NCBI RefSeq assembly: GCF_023913735.1
Contig: NZ_JAMXBH010000017.1
Span: 40,374-104,373, forward strand
Source of the DNA: Pseudarthrobacter raffinosi
GTDB taxonomy: Bacteria; Actinomycetota; Actinomycetes; Actinomycetales; Micrococcaceae
Reading direction: 5' to 3'
Length of the DNA stretch: 64,000 nt
The position numbers and the translations under genes were made by a program. This document shows, piece after piece, positions 35,755 to 42,951 of the stretch (position 1 is its first letter; each line of letters starts with the position of its first letter). The notes under the pieces are model-generated. The model searched no databases. It was not told the DNA's origin and worked only from the letters and a program-made list of their open reading frames with translations.

Positions 35755-36618
35755 TTAGCCCCTGAAGTATTCCGCGATGTCAGTGACAAGTTCCTTCACC
35801 GCGGCGGGAATGGAGCCGTGGAAGCCCTTGGGTGAGAGCTCGAACGTGCTCCCCGGGACGGCAGCATGAAGGCGCTGGGCCGTGACCTTGTAGTAGCTCG
35901 GGCTCTTGCCGCCCACCATAAAGTGCGTGTTGGCGGGCAGGACGGCGAAGTTCCTGGCATGCTCGGCTTCGTCATACGCGGCGCGCAGTTCGCCCACGCC
36001 CGTGGGCATCAGCTCCCGGAGCATCTTGTTCACCTTCGTGCGGGACACCACGGCCATCAGCCCCGCAAGGACCGGCTCGGGGATCTTTGAAAGCGCAGTG
36101 CCCGGCTGCATGCCTTTTTTCATCCGGGCCATGGCATGCCCCACCTTGCCGGCGTTCACCGCAGCCTCGAAATCGTCCAGCCAGGACATGTCGACGCTGC
36201 CGTCGATGTTGACGGCCGCGTCGTAGACCGCCAGCTTGTCCGGTTCGTGCGGGGTGCCCGCGAACTCCTGGACGGCGTTCAGGGCAACCGATCCGCCGAG
36301 GCTGTGGCCCAGGATGTTGCGGGCGCCCGTGGCATCCATGACCGTGCGGACATCGGCGATCTCCGTGGCCATGGAGTAGTCGGCCGGCTGCTCGGTGGAG
36401 TTGCCCCTGCCGCGCCGGTCATAGACATCCACGGCCCACCCGTCGCCCAGCCCGTCGGCCAATGCCATCGAGAACGGCCGGTAGATCAGGGCGGTGAGGA
36501 ATGCACCGCCGATGACCACTACCCGGCGCTCTCCCGGCGCATCCTCGGTTCCGTAGCTGTACAAAGCCAGCCTGCCGCCGTCGTGCGTGGGGACTTCCTG
36601 TTCTTTCACGCTCCTCAT
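35755..36618 (-). CDS. alpha/beta hydrolase (tandem copy 2 of 3)
   Basis: 287 residues, elbow GHSLGGSVALNAV, with YDRRGRGNSTEQPADYSMATEIADVRTVMDATGARNILGHS matching its neighbours. The C-terminal region SPKGFHGSIPAAV supplies the likely His. The N-terminus (TEDAPGERRVVVIGGAFLTALIYRPFSMALADGLG) gives the oxyanion-hole strand. It is 34 bases upstream of copy 1 on the same strand, so they are probably co-transcribed. Confidence 0.84.
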   Translation of the reverse strand: MRSVKEQEVPTHDGGRLALYSYGTEDAPGERRVVVIGGAFLTALIYRPFSMALADGLGDGWAVDVYDRRGRGNSTEQPADYSMATEIADVRTVMDATGARNILGHSLGGSVALNAVQEFAGTPHEPDKLAVYDAAVNIDGSVDMSWLDDFEAAVNAGKVGHAMARMKKGMQPGTALSKIPEPVLAGLMAVVSRTKVNKMLRELMPTGVGELRAAYDEAEHARNFAVLPANTHFMVGGKSPSYYKVTAQRLHAAVPGSTFELSPKGFHGSIPAAVKELVTDIAEYFRG

Positions 36619-36656
36619 CCTAGGCGCGCGGCAAAGCTCCCCATCGGCGAAGCGAC

Positions 36657-37541
36657 CTACCGGCGCCTCCCCAGCTTCCGGGCCTGGCCGTCGCTGCCGC
36701 TGATGAACCGGGCAATCCGTACGGCGAGCCCCTTGCCGGGACGGATGGGCCCCTCGTGCAGCTGGCCGGGGACCACCTGGAAGGTGATGGACGGCACGGC
36801 GGCCGCCAGTTGCCGCCCCGTCTCGGCAAAATACGCCGGACTCCAGCCGCCGCTGAGCATCAGGACGGGGGTGGTGAGGGCGGTGAAATGGTCCAGTTCG
36901 GCTTCGGCGTCGAGTACGGCACGCATTTCGGTGACGGCCGTGGGCAGCAGCTGGCGCATCTCCGCGCCCAGGTTGGTCCTGGCCGAGAGGATGCTCAGCA
37001 TTCGCAGCGCGCCGAGCGGGAGGTAGGACAGCGGGCCCGCCGTGGCCAGGCCCTGGACCAGGTGCGCCCAGGCGTGGTTGAGCTGGCCCGCAGTGACGGC
37101 ATCCTCAAGCTCCGGCCGCCAGCGGTGGCTCAGGTTTCCGGACAGCGACACCGCGGCGTCATAGGTCACCAGCCGGCCCACGGGCAGGGTCCGGGCCGCC
37201 TGCAGCGCCACGAAGCCGCCGTAGCTGTGGGCCACCACATCCGTCGCGCCGGTCTGGCGCATGACCGCGGCAAGGTCACTGACTTCGGTCTTCACGGAAT
37301 AGTCCTCCGGCTGCGGGGCTGACCCCGCCCTGCCGCGCCGATTGTAGCAGTGCACCGGCCGGCCCAGCAGGACGCTGAGATTCCGGGCAAAGGGCCGGTA
37401 GAGGGCGTCGGTGACCAAAGTGCCGTGGATGAGTACGACGCCGGGAGGTCCCGCCGTCGTCGGGTCCAGCCCCGCGGGGGTGCGGAAGGAGTGCACGTCG
37501 AGGCGCCCGCCGTCCTCCGCTTCAACTTTCCACGTCTCCAC
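36657..37541 (-). CDS. alpha/beta hydrolase (tandem copy 3 of 3)
   Basis: 294 residues, elbow AHSYGGFVALQAARTLPVGRLVTYDAAVSL; note Ala instead of Gly before the His of the elbow. VVLIHGTLVTDALYRPFARNLSVLLGRPVHCYNRRGRAGSAPQPEDYSVKTEV matches the other copies. The likely catalytic His is in PGQLHEGPIRP. It is the first gene of the three-gene run and diverges from lysS, with 67 bases between starts, so that short interval must hold both promoters. Confidence 0.84.
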   Translation of the reverse strand: METWKVEAEDGGRLDVHSFRTPAGLDPTTAGPPGVVLIHGTLVTDALYRPFARNLSVLLGRPVHCYNRRGRAGSAPQPEDYSVKTEVSDLAAVMRQTGATDVVAHSYGGFVALQAARTLPVGRLVTYDAAVSLSGNLSHRWRPELEDAVTAGQLNHAWAHLVQGLATAGPLSYLPLGALRMLSILSARTNLGAEMRQLLPTAVTEMRAVLDAEAELDHFTALTTPVLMLSGGWSPAYFAETGRQLAAAVPSITFQVVPGQLHEGPIRPGKGLAVRIARFISGSDGQARKLGRRR

Positions 37542-37608
37542 AGCCCGAGTCTATGCCTGGGCGTCCGCCGGGAGCCGGCGGCGCGAACTCCCGGTAAACT
37601 TGGGGATT

Positions 37609-39141
37609 GTGACTTCCCAAAACACCCCCACCCCAAAAAATGCCCCAGAGCCGCTCGACGCCAGCGAGCAGATGCGCATCCGCATGGACAAGCGTGCAAA
37701 GCTGATCGAGCGGGGCACCGAGGCATATCCGGTGGGTGTGGAACGCACGCATTCCCTCACGGAGATCCGCGAAAAGTACGCGCACCTTGAGGCTGACGAC
37801 ACCACGGGCGACGTTGTAGGCGTCACGGGCCGCGTGGTTTTTGTGCGCAATACCGGCAAGCTCTGCTTCGCCACGCTCCAGGAAGGCGGCGTTGACGGCA
37901 AGGGCACCCGGCTGCAGGCGATGCTCAGCCTGGCCAACGTGGGCGAGGAAGCGCTCGCTGACTGGAAGGCGCTGGTGGACCTCGGCGACCACGTGTTCAT
38001 CAAGGGCGAAGTGATTTCCTCCCGCCGCGGCGAGCTGTCCGTGATGGCCGAGTCCTGGTCCATGGCCTCCAAAGCACTCCGTCCGTTGCCGGTGTTGCAC
38101 GCGGAACTGAACGAGGAAACCCGCGTCCGCCAGCGCTACGTTGACCTGATGGTGCGCGACGAAGCCCGGGAAATGGTTTACACCCGCGCCGCGATTACCC
38201 GTTCCATCCGCGAGAGCCTGCACCGCCACAGCTATGTCGAGGTGGAAACCCCCATCCTGCAGCTGGTCCACGGCGGCGCCCTGGCCCGCCCGTTCGAGAC
38301 GCACATGAACGCGTTCGACCAGAAGATGACCCTTCGCATTGCCACCGAGCTTTACCTCAAGCGTGCTGTCGTGGGCGGGATCGACCGCGTCTACGACATG
38401 GGCCGCGTCTTCCGCAACGAGGGTGTGGACTCCACCCACAGCCCCGAATTCACCACCCTTGAGTGCTATGAAGCCTGGGCTGACCAGTTCGTCATGGCCG
38501 AGCGCATCAAGGAGATCATCCTCGACGCCGCTGACGCCGTGGGTGTGGGCCGCACCCTCCAGACCGAAGCCGGGGAAATCAACCTCGACGGCGACTGGGC
38601 CTGGGTTTCGGTCTACCCGGGACTGTCCGACGCCGTTGGCCAGGAAGTCACACCTGATACGTCGCTTGAGGTGCTGCGCGAAATCGCCCAAAAGCACGAG
38701 GTCAAGGTGGACCCGAAGTGGGACGCCGAGAAACTGGCCGTGGAACTGTTCGGCGAAATTGTGGAGCCCACACTGCTGAACCCCACGTTTGTGTACGACT
38801 ACCCGCCGTCTGCCCAGCCGCTGGCCCGCCCGCACCGGGAGGACGGCCGGCTGATCGAAGCCTGGGACCTCATCATCGGCGGCATGGAACGCGGCACGGC
38901 CTTCTCCGAGCTGATCGACCCCGTCATCCAGCGTGAGCGGCTGACCGAACAGTCGCGGCACGCTGCTGCGGGCGATGTCGAGGCCATGCAGCTGGACGAG
39001 GACTTCCTGCGGGCCCTCGAATACGGCGCGCCGCCCATGGGCGGCATCGGTCTGGGTATTGACCGGCTGGTTATGTTGTTCACCGGCGCCGGTATCCGCG
39101 AAACCATCCTTTTCCCGCTTCTGAAGCCCGAAGGCCACTAA
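37609..39141 (+). CDS. lysS: lysyl-tRNA synthetase (class II)
   Basis: Charges tRNA-Lys. 510 residues. An N-terminal OB-fold anticodon-binding domain (about 60-175) precedes the class II catalytic core: motif 1 around RQRYVDLMVRDEAREMV, motif 2 RVFRNEGVDSTHSPEFTTLECYEA and motif 3 GIGLGIDRLVMLFT near the C-terminus. GTG 37609 is chosen because actinobacterial LysS begins MTSQN...; an earlier start would run through the promoter interval into the divergent hydrolase. It is followed two bases later by a 59-residue membrane protein gene and then a hairpin. Confidence 0.95.
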   Translation: MTSQNTPTPKNAPEPLDASEQMRIRMDKRAKLIERGTEAYPVGVERTHSLTEIREKYAHLEADDTTGDVVGVTGRVVFVRNTGKLCFATLQEGGVDGKGTRLQAMLSLANVGEEALADWKALVDLGDHVFIKGEVISSRRGELSVMAESWSMASKALRPLPVLHAELNEETRVRQRYVDLMVRDEAREMVYTRAAITRSIRESLHRHSYVEVETPILQLVHGGALARPFETHMNAFDQKMTLRIATELYLKRAVVGGIDRVYDMGRVFRNEGVDSTHSPEFTTLECYEAWADQFVMAERIKEIILDAADAVGVGRTLQTEAGEINLDGDWAWVSVYPGLSDAVGQEVTPDTSLEVLREIAQKHEVKVDPKWDAEKLAVELFGEIVEPTLLNPTFVYDYPPSAQPLARPHREDGRLIEAWDLIIGGMERGTAFSELIDPVIQRERLTEQSRHAAAGDVEAMQLDEDFLRALEYGAPPMGGIGLGIDRLVMLFTGAGIRETILFPLLKPEGH

Positions 39142-39143
39142 TC

Positions 39144-39323
39144 ATGGAATATGTAGCCGTACTGCTGCCGTCGCTCGTGGTTGGCCTGCTTTTCTGGTTC
39201 GCCATGAAATCCATCTTCAATGCCGATAAGTCCGAGCGTAAGGCCGAAGCGCGGGCCAAGGCCGAAGCGGAATCGCGTTCCGCAGCGCCATTGAACGAAC
39301 AGAACCCGGAAACGGACAAATAG
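39144..39323 (+). CDS. 59-residue single-pass membrane microprotein
   Basis: ATG 39144 is two bases after the lysS stop and the frame ends at TAG 39321-39323. It starts MEYVAVLLPSLVVGLLFWFA, a single membrane helix, followed by a highly charged Lys/Glu/Ala helix (KSERKAEARAKAEAESRSA) and a polar tail. Coupling to lysS and the terminator-like hairpin 20 bases after its stop support a real gene in the lysS transcript. Short proteins of this shape commonly follow lysS in Arthrobacter-like genomes as far as I know; function unknown. Confidence 0.72.
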   Translation: MEYVAVLLPSLVVGLLFWFAMKSIFNADKSERKAEARAKAEAESRSAAPLNEQNPETDK

Positions 39324-39342
39324 CTCGAAAGAGCATTCTGCG

Positions 39343-39368
39343 GGTTCCTGTGGATTTCCACAGGAACC
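39343..39368 (+). terminator. hairpin at the end of the lysS operon
   Basis: GGTTCCTGTGG (39343-39353) pairs perfectly with CCACAGGAACC (39358-39368) around an ATTT loop, 20 bases after the microprotein stop. No T run follows, so it may be a weak terminator or an RNA-stabilising end. Confidence 0.65.
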
Positions 39369-39468
39369 ATCCGACGCTTTGACGCGTTGCCATAAAGAGG
39401 TTCATACTTTTAATAGGAACATCCTCATTTTCTGACAACCGAACCTTTCCAAGAGGAAGACATATTTA

Positions 39469-39798
39469 ATGGCACAGAAAGTAAACATCATCCTCGTCGA
39501 TGATCTGGATGGGGGATCTGCGGACGAGAACGTCCGTTTTGGCCTCGATGGGGTCAGCTACGAAATCGATCTGTCCTCGGCCAACGCGGCCGAGCTCCGT
39601 TCTGCCCTGGAGCGCTTTGTTGCTGCCGGGCGCAAGACCTCGGCCGGCAGAGCCACCCGCACCAAAGCGGTGGTAGGTCCCCGTACCAACGACTCCGCGC
39701 AGATCCGTCAATGGGCGCGGGATAACGGCTACACGGTTAACAGCCGCGGCCGGATTCAGGCTGAAATCCAGGAAGCCTACCAAAAGGCAAATTCCTGA
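39469..39798 (+). CDS. lsr2: Lsr2 nucleoid-associated protein
   Basis: H-NS-like xenogeneic silencer of actinobacteria, binding AT-rich DNA through its C-terminal RGR hook and bridging it through N-terminal oligomerisation. 109 residues. The N-terminal dimerisation domain (VNIILVDDLDGGSADENVRFGLDGVSYEIDL) and the C-terminal domain IRQWARDNGYTVNSRGRIQAEIQEAY with the RGR at about 99-101 are intact. ATG 39469 has AAGAGGAAG upstream. It lies between lysS and clpC, as in mycobacteria. The upstream region is notably AT-rich, compatible with autoregulation. Confidence 0.95.
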   Translation: MAQKVNIILVDDLDGGSADENVRFGLDGVSYEIDLSSANAAELRSALERFVAAGRKTSAGRATRTKAVVGPRTNDSAQIRQWARDNGYTVNSRGRIQAEIQEAYQKANS

Positions 39799-39825
39799 CC
39801 TACGCCTCTCCGACGGCGTATTAGG

Positions 39826-39861
39826 CCCTGTCTTCACCTTCGGGTGGGGGCAGGGTTTTTT
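39826..39861 (+). terminator. rho-independent terminator of lsr2
   Basis: CCCTGTCTTCACC pairs with GGTGGGGGCAGGG (several G-U pairs) around a TTCG tetraloop, followed directly by six T residues, 28 bases after the lsr2 stop. This is the clearest classical terminator in the window. Confidence 0.88.
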
Positions 39862-40031
39862 GATGCCAATTTTGAATGCGCAAAGACAGGCTTGGGTATG
39901 CGCAAAATCCTTGCTGACTAACGGCCTCCGGGCGTACCGTTGGGCTAATCGTCGCGCAATTTCCTTGGGATGAGCCGGCGATTCGGTTTGAGCCTTCGGT
40001 CTGGGACGCCCGCTCGAATTCGCCCACTCGA

Positions 40032-40507
40032 ATGTATACGCGGCGGGAGCCTGGAATGCTGGAATTAGCGGGTCTCGGCGATTTACGGCAGTCCTGGCGA
40101 CGCTGATTCTCCTGCTGGCTGTGCCTCTCGGCGCTCCGGCATTCGCGGATGATGAAGTGCGCTTAAGCGTCGTCCTGGATTCGACGGAACTCCTGGCCAG
40201 CATCAATGCGAGTCCGGGCCCCGCAATTGCCACCGACGTCACCTTTGAGGTCTTCAACGCCATTGATGGCGGCCTTGTGCTTGCGATCCCGCAAACGGCA
40301 AGTTCGGGCGTGGCAAGCACGTCGTTCGATCTGACGAATGGAACATACAAGATCAGGACCACCGCCGCAGGATTCCTTGAAAGCTGGTACACAGCATCTT
40401 CAGGCCGCGATGACGGCGCTTTCGCGGAATTGCTTGGCTACCAGGACAGTTCGCCGTGGGCCAGCCGCGTTGGCCGTTCCGCGGGTTCCTGCAGCCGGTG
40501 GATAACG
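40032..40507 (+). pseudogene. 5' part of a secreted PxKF-domain protein, split by an IS
   Basis: One frame encodes a signal peptide-like stretch (RRFTAVLATLILLLAVPLGAPAFADD) followed by a domain of beta strands (VRLSVVLDSTELLASINASP). A start exists only in a different frame (ATG 40032, MYTRREPGMLELAG), suggesting a frameshift near 40070. A second frame change is needed before the conserved GFLQPVDNG (about 40482-40508), which continues after the IS. The normal product would be an exported surface protein. It ends at the 8-base target duplication. Confidence 0.6.
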
Positions 40508-41979
40508 GGCCCTTCGTCCCTAAGCGTGGTTGGGTGATTTCTTCCGGTAGGGGCGGTGGCCTCCTGCTGCGAGTAGGTTTCTGATTCTGTAGTTTTCGAA
40601 GTTACGGAATCCGCGTGCAACGCGGCGGGTGGTTTCGATGACTCCGTTAGCAGCTTCGGTAGGGCCGTTCGATGCTCCGCCGGTATCGAAGTACGCCAGG
40701 ATCGCCGCCTTCCACGCCCGCAGGCTGCGCCCGAGCTTGGCAATCTCCGGGATCGGGCAGCTGGGGAAGCTCGCGAGGATCTCGGTGACAAGCTCGCGTC
40801 CCTTCTCGGGCCGGGCGTGGTAGACGGCCCGGAGCTTTTGATAGGAGTGCCAGGCGATGGTCACCTCGCTGTTCGGGTCGCCGGCCTCGAGCTTCCTTTC
40901 GAGCCTGGCGACTTGCTTCTCGGTGAGGGATTCGATGCCTTGTTGCAGGGTTCTGCGGATGCCGTAGAGCGGGTCGTCCTTCCGCCCGCGGTGACCGAGA
41001 GTGTCCTGCTGGACGCGTCGGCGCACGTCGTCAACCATGCCGGTTCCAAGCTTCACTATGTGGAACGCGTCAACAACGGTGATGGCCTCGGGTAGTTCGT
41101 CGCGGATGGCGTTGGCGTAGCCGGGGTACGGGTCCAAGGTGGCGACCTTGATGCCGTTGGTGAAGCCGGGGCCTTGTTCTTTGAGCCAGTCGCCGTAGGC
41201 CTTCCCGGAACGGCCCGGAACCAGATCCAGCAGCCTTGCGTGGACGTTGCCGTCGGCGTCGCGGGTGTGGTCGATGATGCCGGTGACCATGCCGGTGCCG
41301 GGGAACCCGGTGTGTGTCCAGACGTGCTCGTCCACGCCGAGGGCGTCAATGCCAGCGAGGCGTTCGGGCTTTCCAAGCCGGCGGGTTGCTTCGGCCTCGA
41401 CGCCCTTCCAGAGGGCCCGCCAGGAGACGCCGAGTTGGTGGGCGAGGGCGGAGACGGACGTGTCGTATTTCTCCAGTGCATCGACGGCCCAGCGGACGGC
41501 CCGGCTGGTCAGGATCGCCCGCTTCCCGGCCAAGGGATGTTCTTCGCTGAAGACTTTCCTGGGGCAGTGTTCGTCGGGGCAACGCCACAGCCGCTTGGCC
41601 CACGCGCGCCGGACGGGCCGCCCGAAACACGGGATGTCATGAAGACGGATCTGCCGCCGGCCGTGGCCCACAGCGACGACACCACAGACAGGGCAACCAT
41701 TGATGGTTTGGTCGGTTTCGACGTGGACGATCAGGCCGGTGTCGGCCTCGGTGACGGAGGTGATATGCACGCCGGGGACACCCAGAAGGGTATCGGCACG
41801 TTCACACCACCGCCCACCGGAGCAGGAAGTAGAGTGGGACAAGTCGGGGTCTCATTTGAAATTGGAAGCTTGGTCGCTACCAATTCAAAGAGGCCCTGAC
41901 GCATCTCTCCCGCCGCCACGCCGGACCCACCCCAAACCGAAAACTCAGCGGAACCAACCACGCTTAGAGACGAAGGGCC
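40508..41979 (-). mobile_element. complete ISL3-family insertion sequence, 1472 bp
   Basis: The termini are inverted repeats of about 26 bases (GGCCCTTCGTCCCTAAGCG left, the complement right, one internal mismatch). The element is flanked by the 8-base direct repeat GGATAACG (40500-40507 and 41980-41987), the target-site duplication size expected for ISL3. It carries one transposase gene on the minus strand. Intact ends and an intact transposase suggest recent insertion into the PxKF gene. Confidence 0.93.
40520..41842 (-). CDS. ISL3-family transposase
   Basis: A 440-residue DDE transposase. An N-terminal zinc-finger region (CPVCGVVAVGHG ... CPDEHCPRK) and an HTH (TSVSALAHQLGVSWRALW) lead into the DDE_Tnp_ISL3 core: first Asp in LGVDEHVW, second Asp in TVVDAFHIVK, Glu in GPTEAANGVIE. 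The full length is normal for the family. It lies within inverted repeats at 40508 and 41979 and reads opposite to the interrupted host gene. A start a few codons downstream is possible because the N-terminal residues are atypical. Confidence 0.93.
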   Translation of the reverse strand: MSHSTSCSGGRWCERADTLLGVPGVHITSVTEADTGLIVHVETDQTINGCPVCGVVAVGHGRRQIRLHDIPCFGRPVRRAWAKRLWRCPDEHCPRKVFSEEHPLAGKRAILTSRAVRWAVDALEKYDTSVSALAHQLGVSWRALWKGVEAEATRRLGKPERLAGIDALGVDEHVWTHTGFPGTGMVTGIIDHTRDADGNVHARLLDLVPGRSGKAYGDWLKEQGPGFTNGIKVATLDPYPGYANAIRDELPEAITVVDAFHIVKLGTGMVDDVRRRVQQDTLGHRGRKDDPLYGIRRTLQQGIESLTEKQVARLERKLEAGDPNSEVTIAWHSYQKLRAVYHARPEKGRELVTEILASFPSCPIPEIAKLGRSLRAWKAAILAYFDTGGASNGPTEAANGVIETTRRVARGFRNFENYRIRNLLAAGGHRPYRKKSPNHA

Positions 41980-41987
41980 GGATAACG

Positions 41988-42301
41988 GCGGCACCCTGAA
42001 CGCCATGAAGGCAGGCGCTGCCGTGCCCATCAAGTTCGGGGTCGGCGGGAACCGGGGGCTGGACATCCTGGCGGCGGGAGCACCGTCGTCGTCCGTTATA
42101 GCGTGCCCCGGCGGCACCGCGCCGGACGAAGTGGAGCAGACTGTCGCCGCGGGAGGCAGTTCGCTGAGCTACGCGGCCGGCTCCGATACCTACACCTACG
42201 TGTGGAAAACCCAGAAAGACTGGGCAGGGAGGTGCCGGCAATTCACACTGGGACTGAACGACGGGACAACACACACGGCGCTGTTCGACTTCCGGAAGTA
42301 G
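41988..42301 (+). pseudogene. 3' part of the PxKF-domain protein after the IS
   Basis: Directly after the right target duplication the frame reads GGTLNAMKAGAAVPIKFGVGGN, the PxKF domain, to ALFDFRK and a stop at 42301. Joined to the left fragment with one copy of GGATAACG it gives QPVDNGGTLNAMKAGAAVPIKF, matching the usual form of this domain. PxKF domains occur at the ends of secreted actinobacterial proteins. The fragment lacks its own signal peptide, so it is non-functional here. Confidence 0.8.
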
Positions 42302-42316
42302 CGCGCTGTTGCAGTC

Positions 42317-42796
42317 TCACGGCTGACCCAACGCTGCCCAGGCAACGCTGAGCGCGACCAGTGCGGCCAGCGACAGCCAGGTGCGGTGGATGTTCCACCG
42401 GGTCCACCGGCGTTCGAACGATTTTCTGGCGGCCGCGGCATCTCCAGACGCGGCCGCCAGGTCCAGAGCGTTATTCAAGGGGATGTTCGCGGCGAAGGTG
42501 ATGACCAGCGTGGCCGTGTAGCAGGCCAGGGAAACAGAGAGGGGGAGTGCGCTGGCAAGCCCGTCGGCCCACGAAAAGGCTGCCGAGCCCGCCAATGCGA
42601 GGAAGGCGCCGACGAAGCTCAGCGCGAACACCGGATTCTGGATGGCGGTATTGATCCCGGACATGGCACTGACAAATGTCGCCTCATCGGTGGCGCGCAG
42701 CCCCGGCATCACCGAGCAGGCGTAGGAGTAGTAGAGCCCGCCGATCCCGGCGAGGGCTACGGTCGCGGCGGTCATGAGCAGGGTGATGACTTCCAT
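42317..42796 (-). CDS. DUF1772 (anthrone oxygenase-like) membrane protein
   Basis: A 159-residue protein with about four membrane helices: near 3-25 (ITLLMTAATVALAGIGGLYYSYACSVMPGL), 50-70, 77-100 and 135-155. The GLYYSYACSVMPGL and NIPLNNALDLA motifs match DUF1772, a family with some members annotated as anthrone oxygenase. ATG 42796 has AAGGAGAA upstream. It diverges from clpC with a 155-base interval and is convergent with the PxKF fragment. Its metabolic role is unknown; no polyketide genes are nearby. Confidence 0.82.
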   Translation of the reverse strand: MEVITLLMTAATVALAGIGGLYYSYACSVMPGLRATDEATFVSAMSGINTAIQNPVFALSFVGAFLALAGSAAFSWADGLASALPLSVSLACYTATLVITFAANIPLNNALDLAAASGDAAAARKSFERRWTRWNIHRTWLSLAALVALSVAWAALGQP

Positions 42797-42877
42797 GACG
42801 TTTCTCCTTGCTTGAGGTTCTTGCATTGATCCAAGCGGTGCAGGGTGACGGGAGGTTGAACACGTCATGTTTCCCCT

Positions 42878-42912
42878 GTGGCGAACACGCTCCCCAAGTG
42901 GGGGTCCGCCAC
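42878..42912. promoter_or_regulatory. stem-loop upstream of clpC
   Basis: GTGGCG (42878-42883) pairs with CGCCAC (42907-42912) and internally CTCCCC with GGGGG, closing a compact hairpin 39 bases before the clpC start. It could be a 5' UTR structure or a regulator site. A half-site GCGAAC resembling part of a ClgR box overlaps it, but the second half is missing. Confidence 0.35.
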
Positions 42913-42951
42913 GTAGCATCAAAGTACGTCGTAGCTAGGAGTGTGGCGAAA

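Noticed and set aside
37522..39138. A 538-codon minus-strand frame opposite lysS
   Set aside because: Shadow frame; the plus strand encodes complete lysyl-tRNA synthetase.
42317..42796. Polyketide-type anthrone oxygenase
   Set aside because: DUF1772 annotation sometimes carries this name, but no polyketide genes are nearby, so the function is not claimed.
42850..42900. Complete ClgR box upstream of clpC
   Set aside because: Only a GCGAAC half-site is present; the expected partner half at the right spacing is missing.
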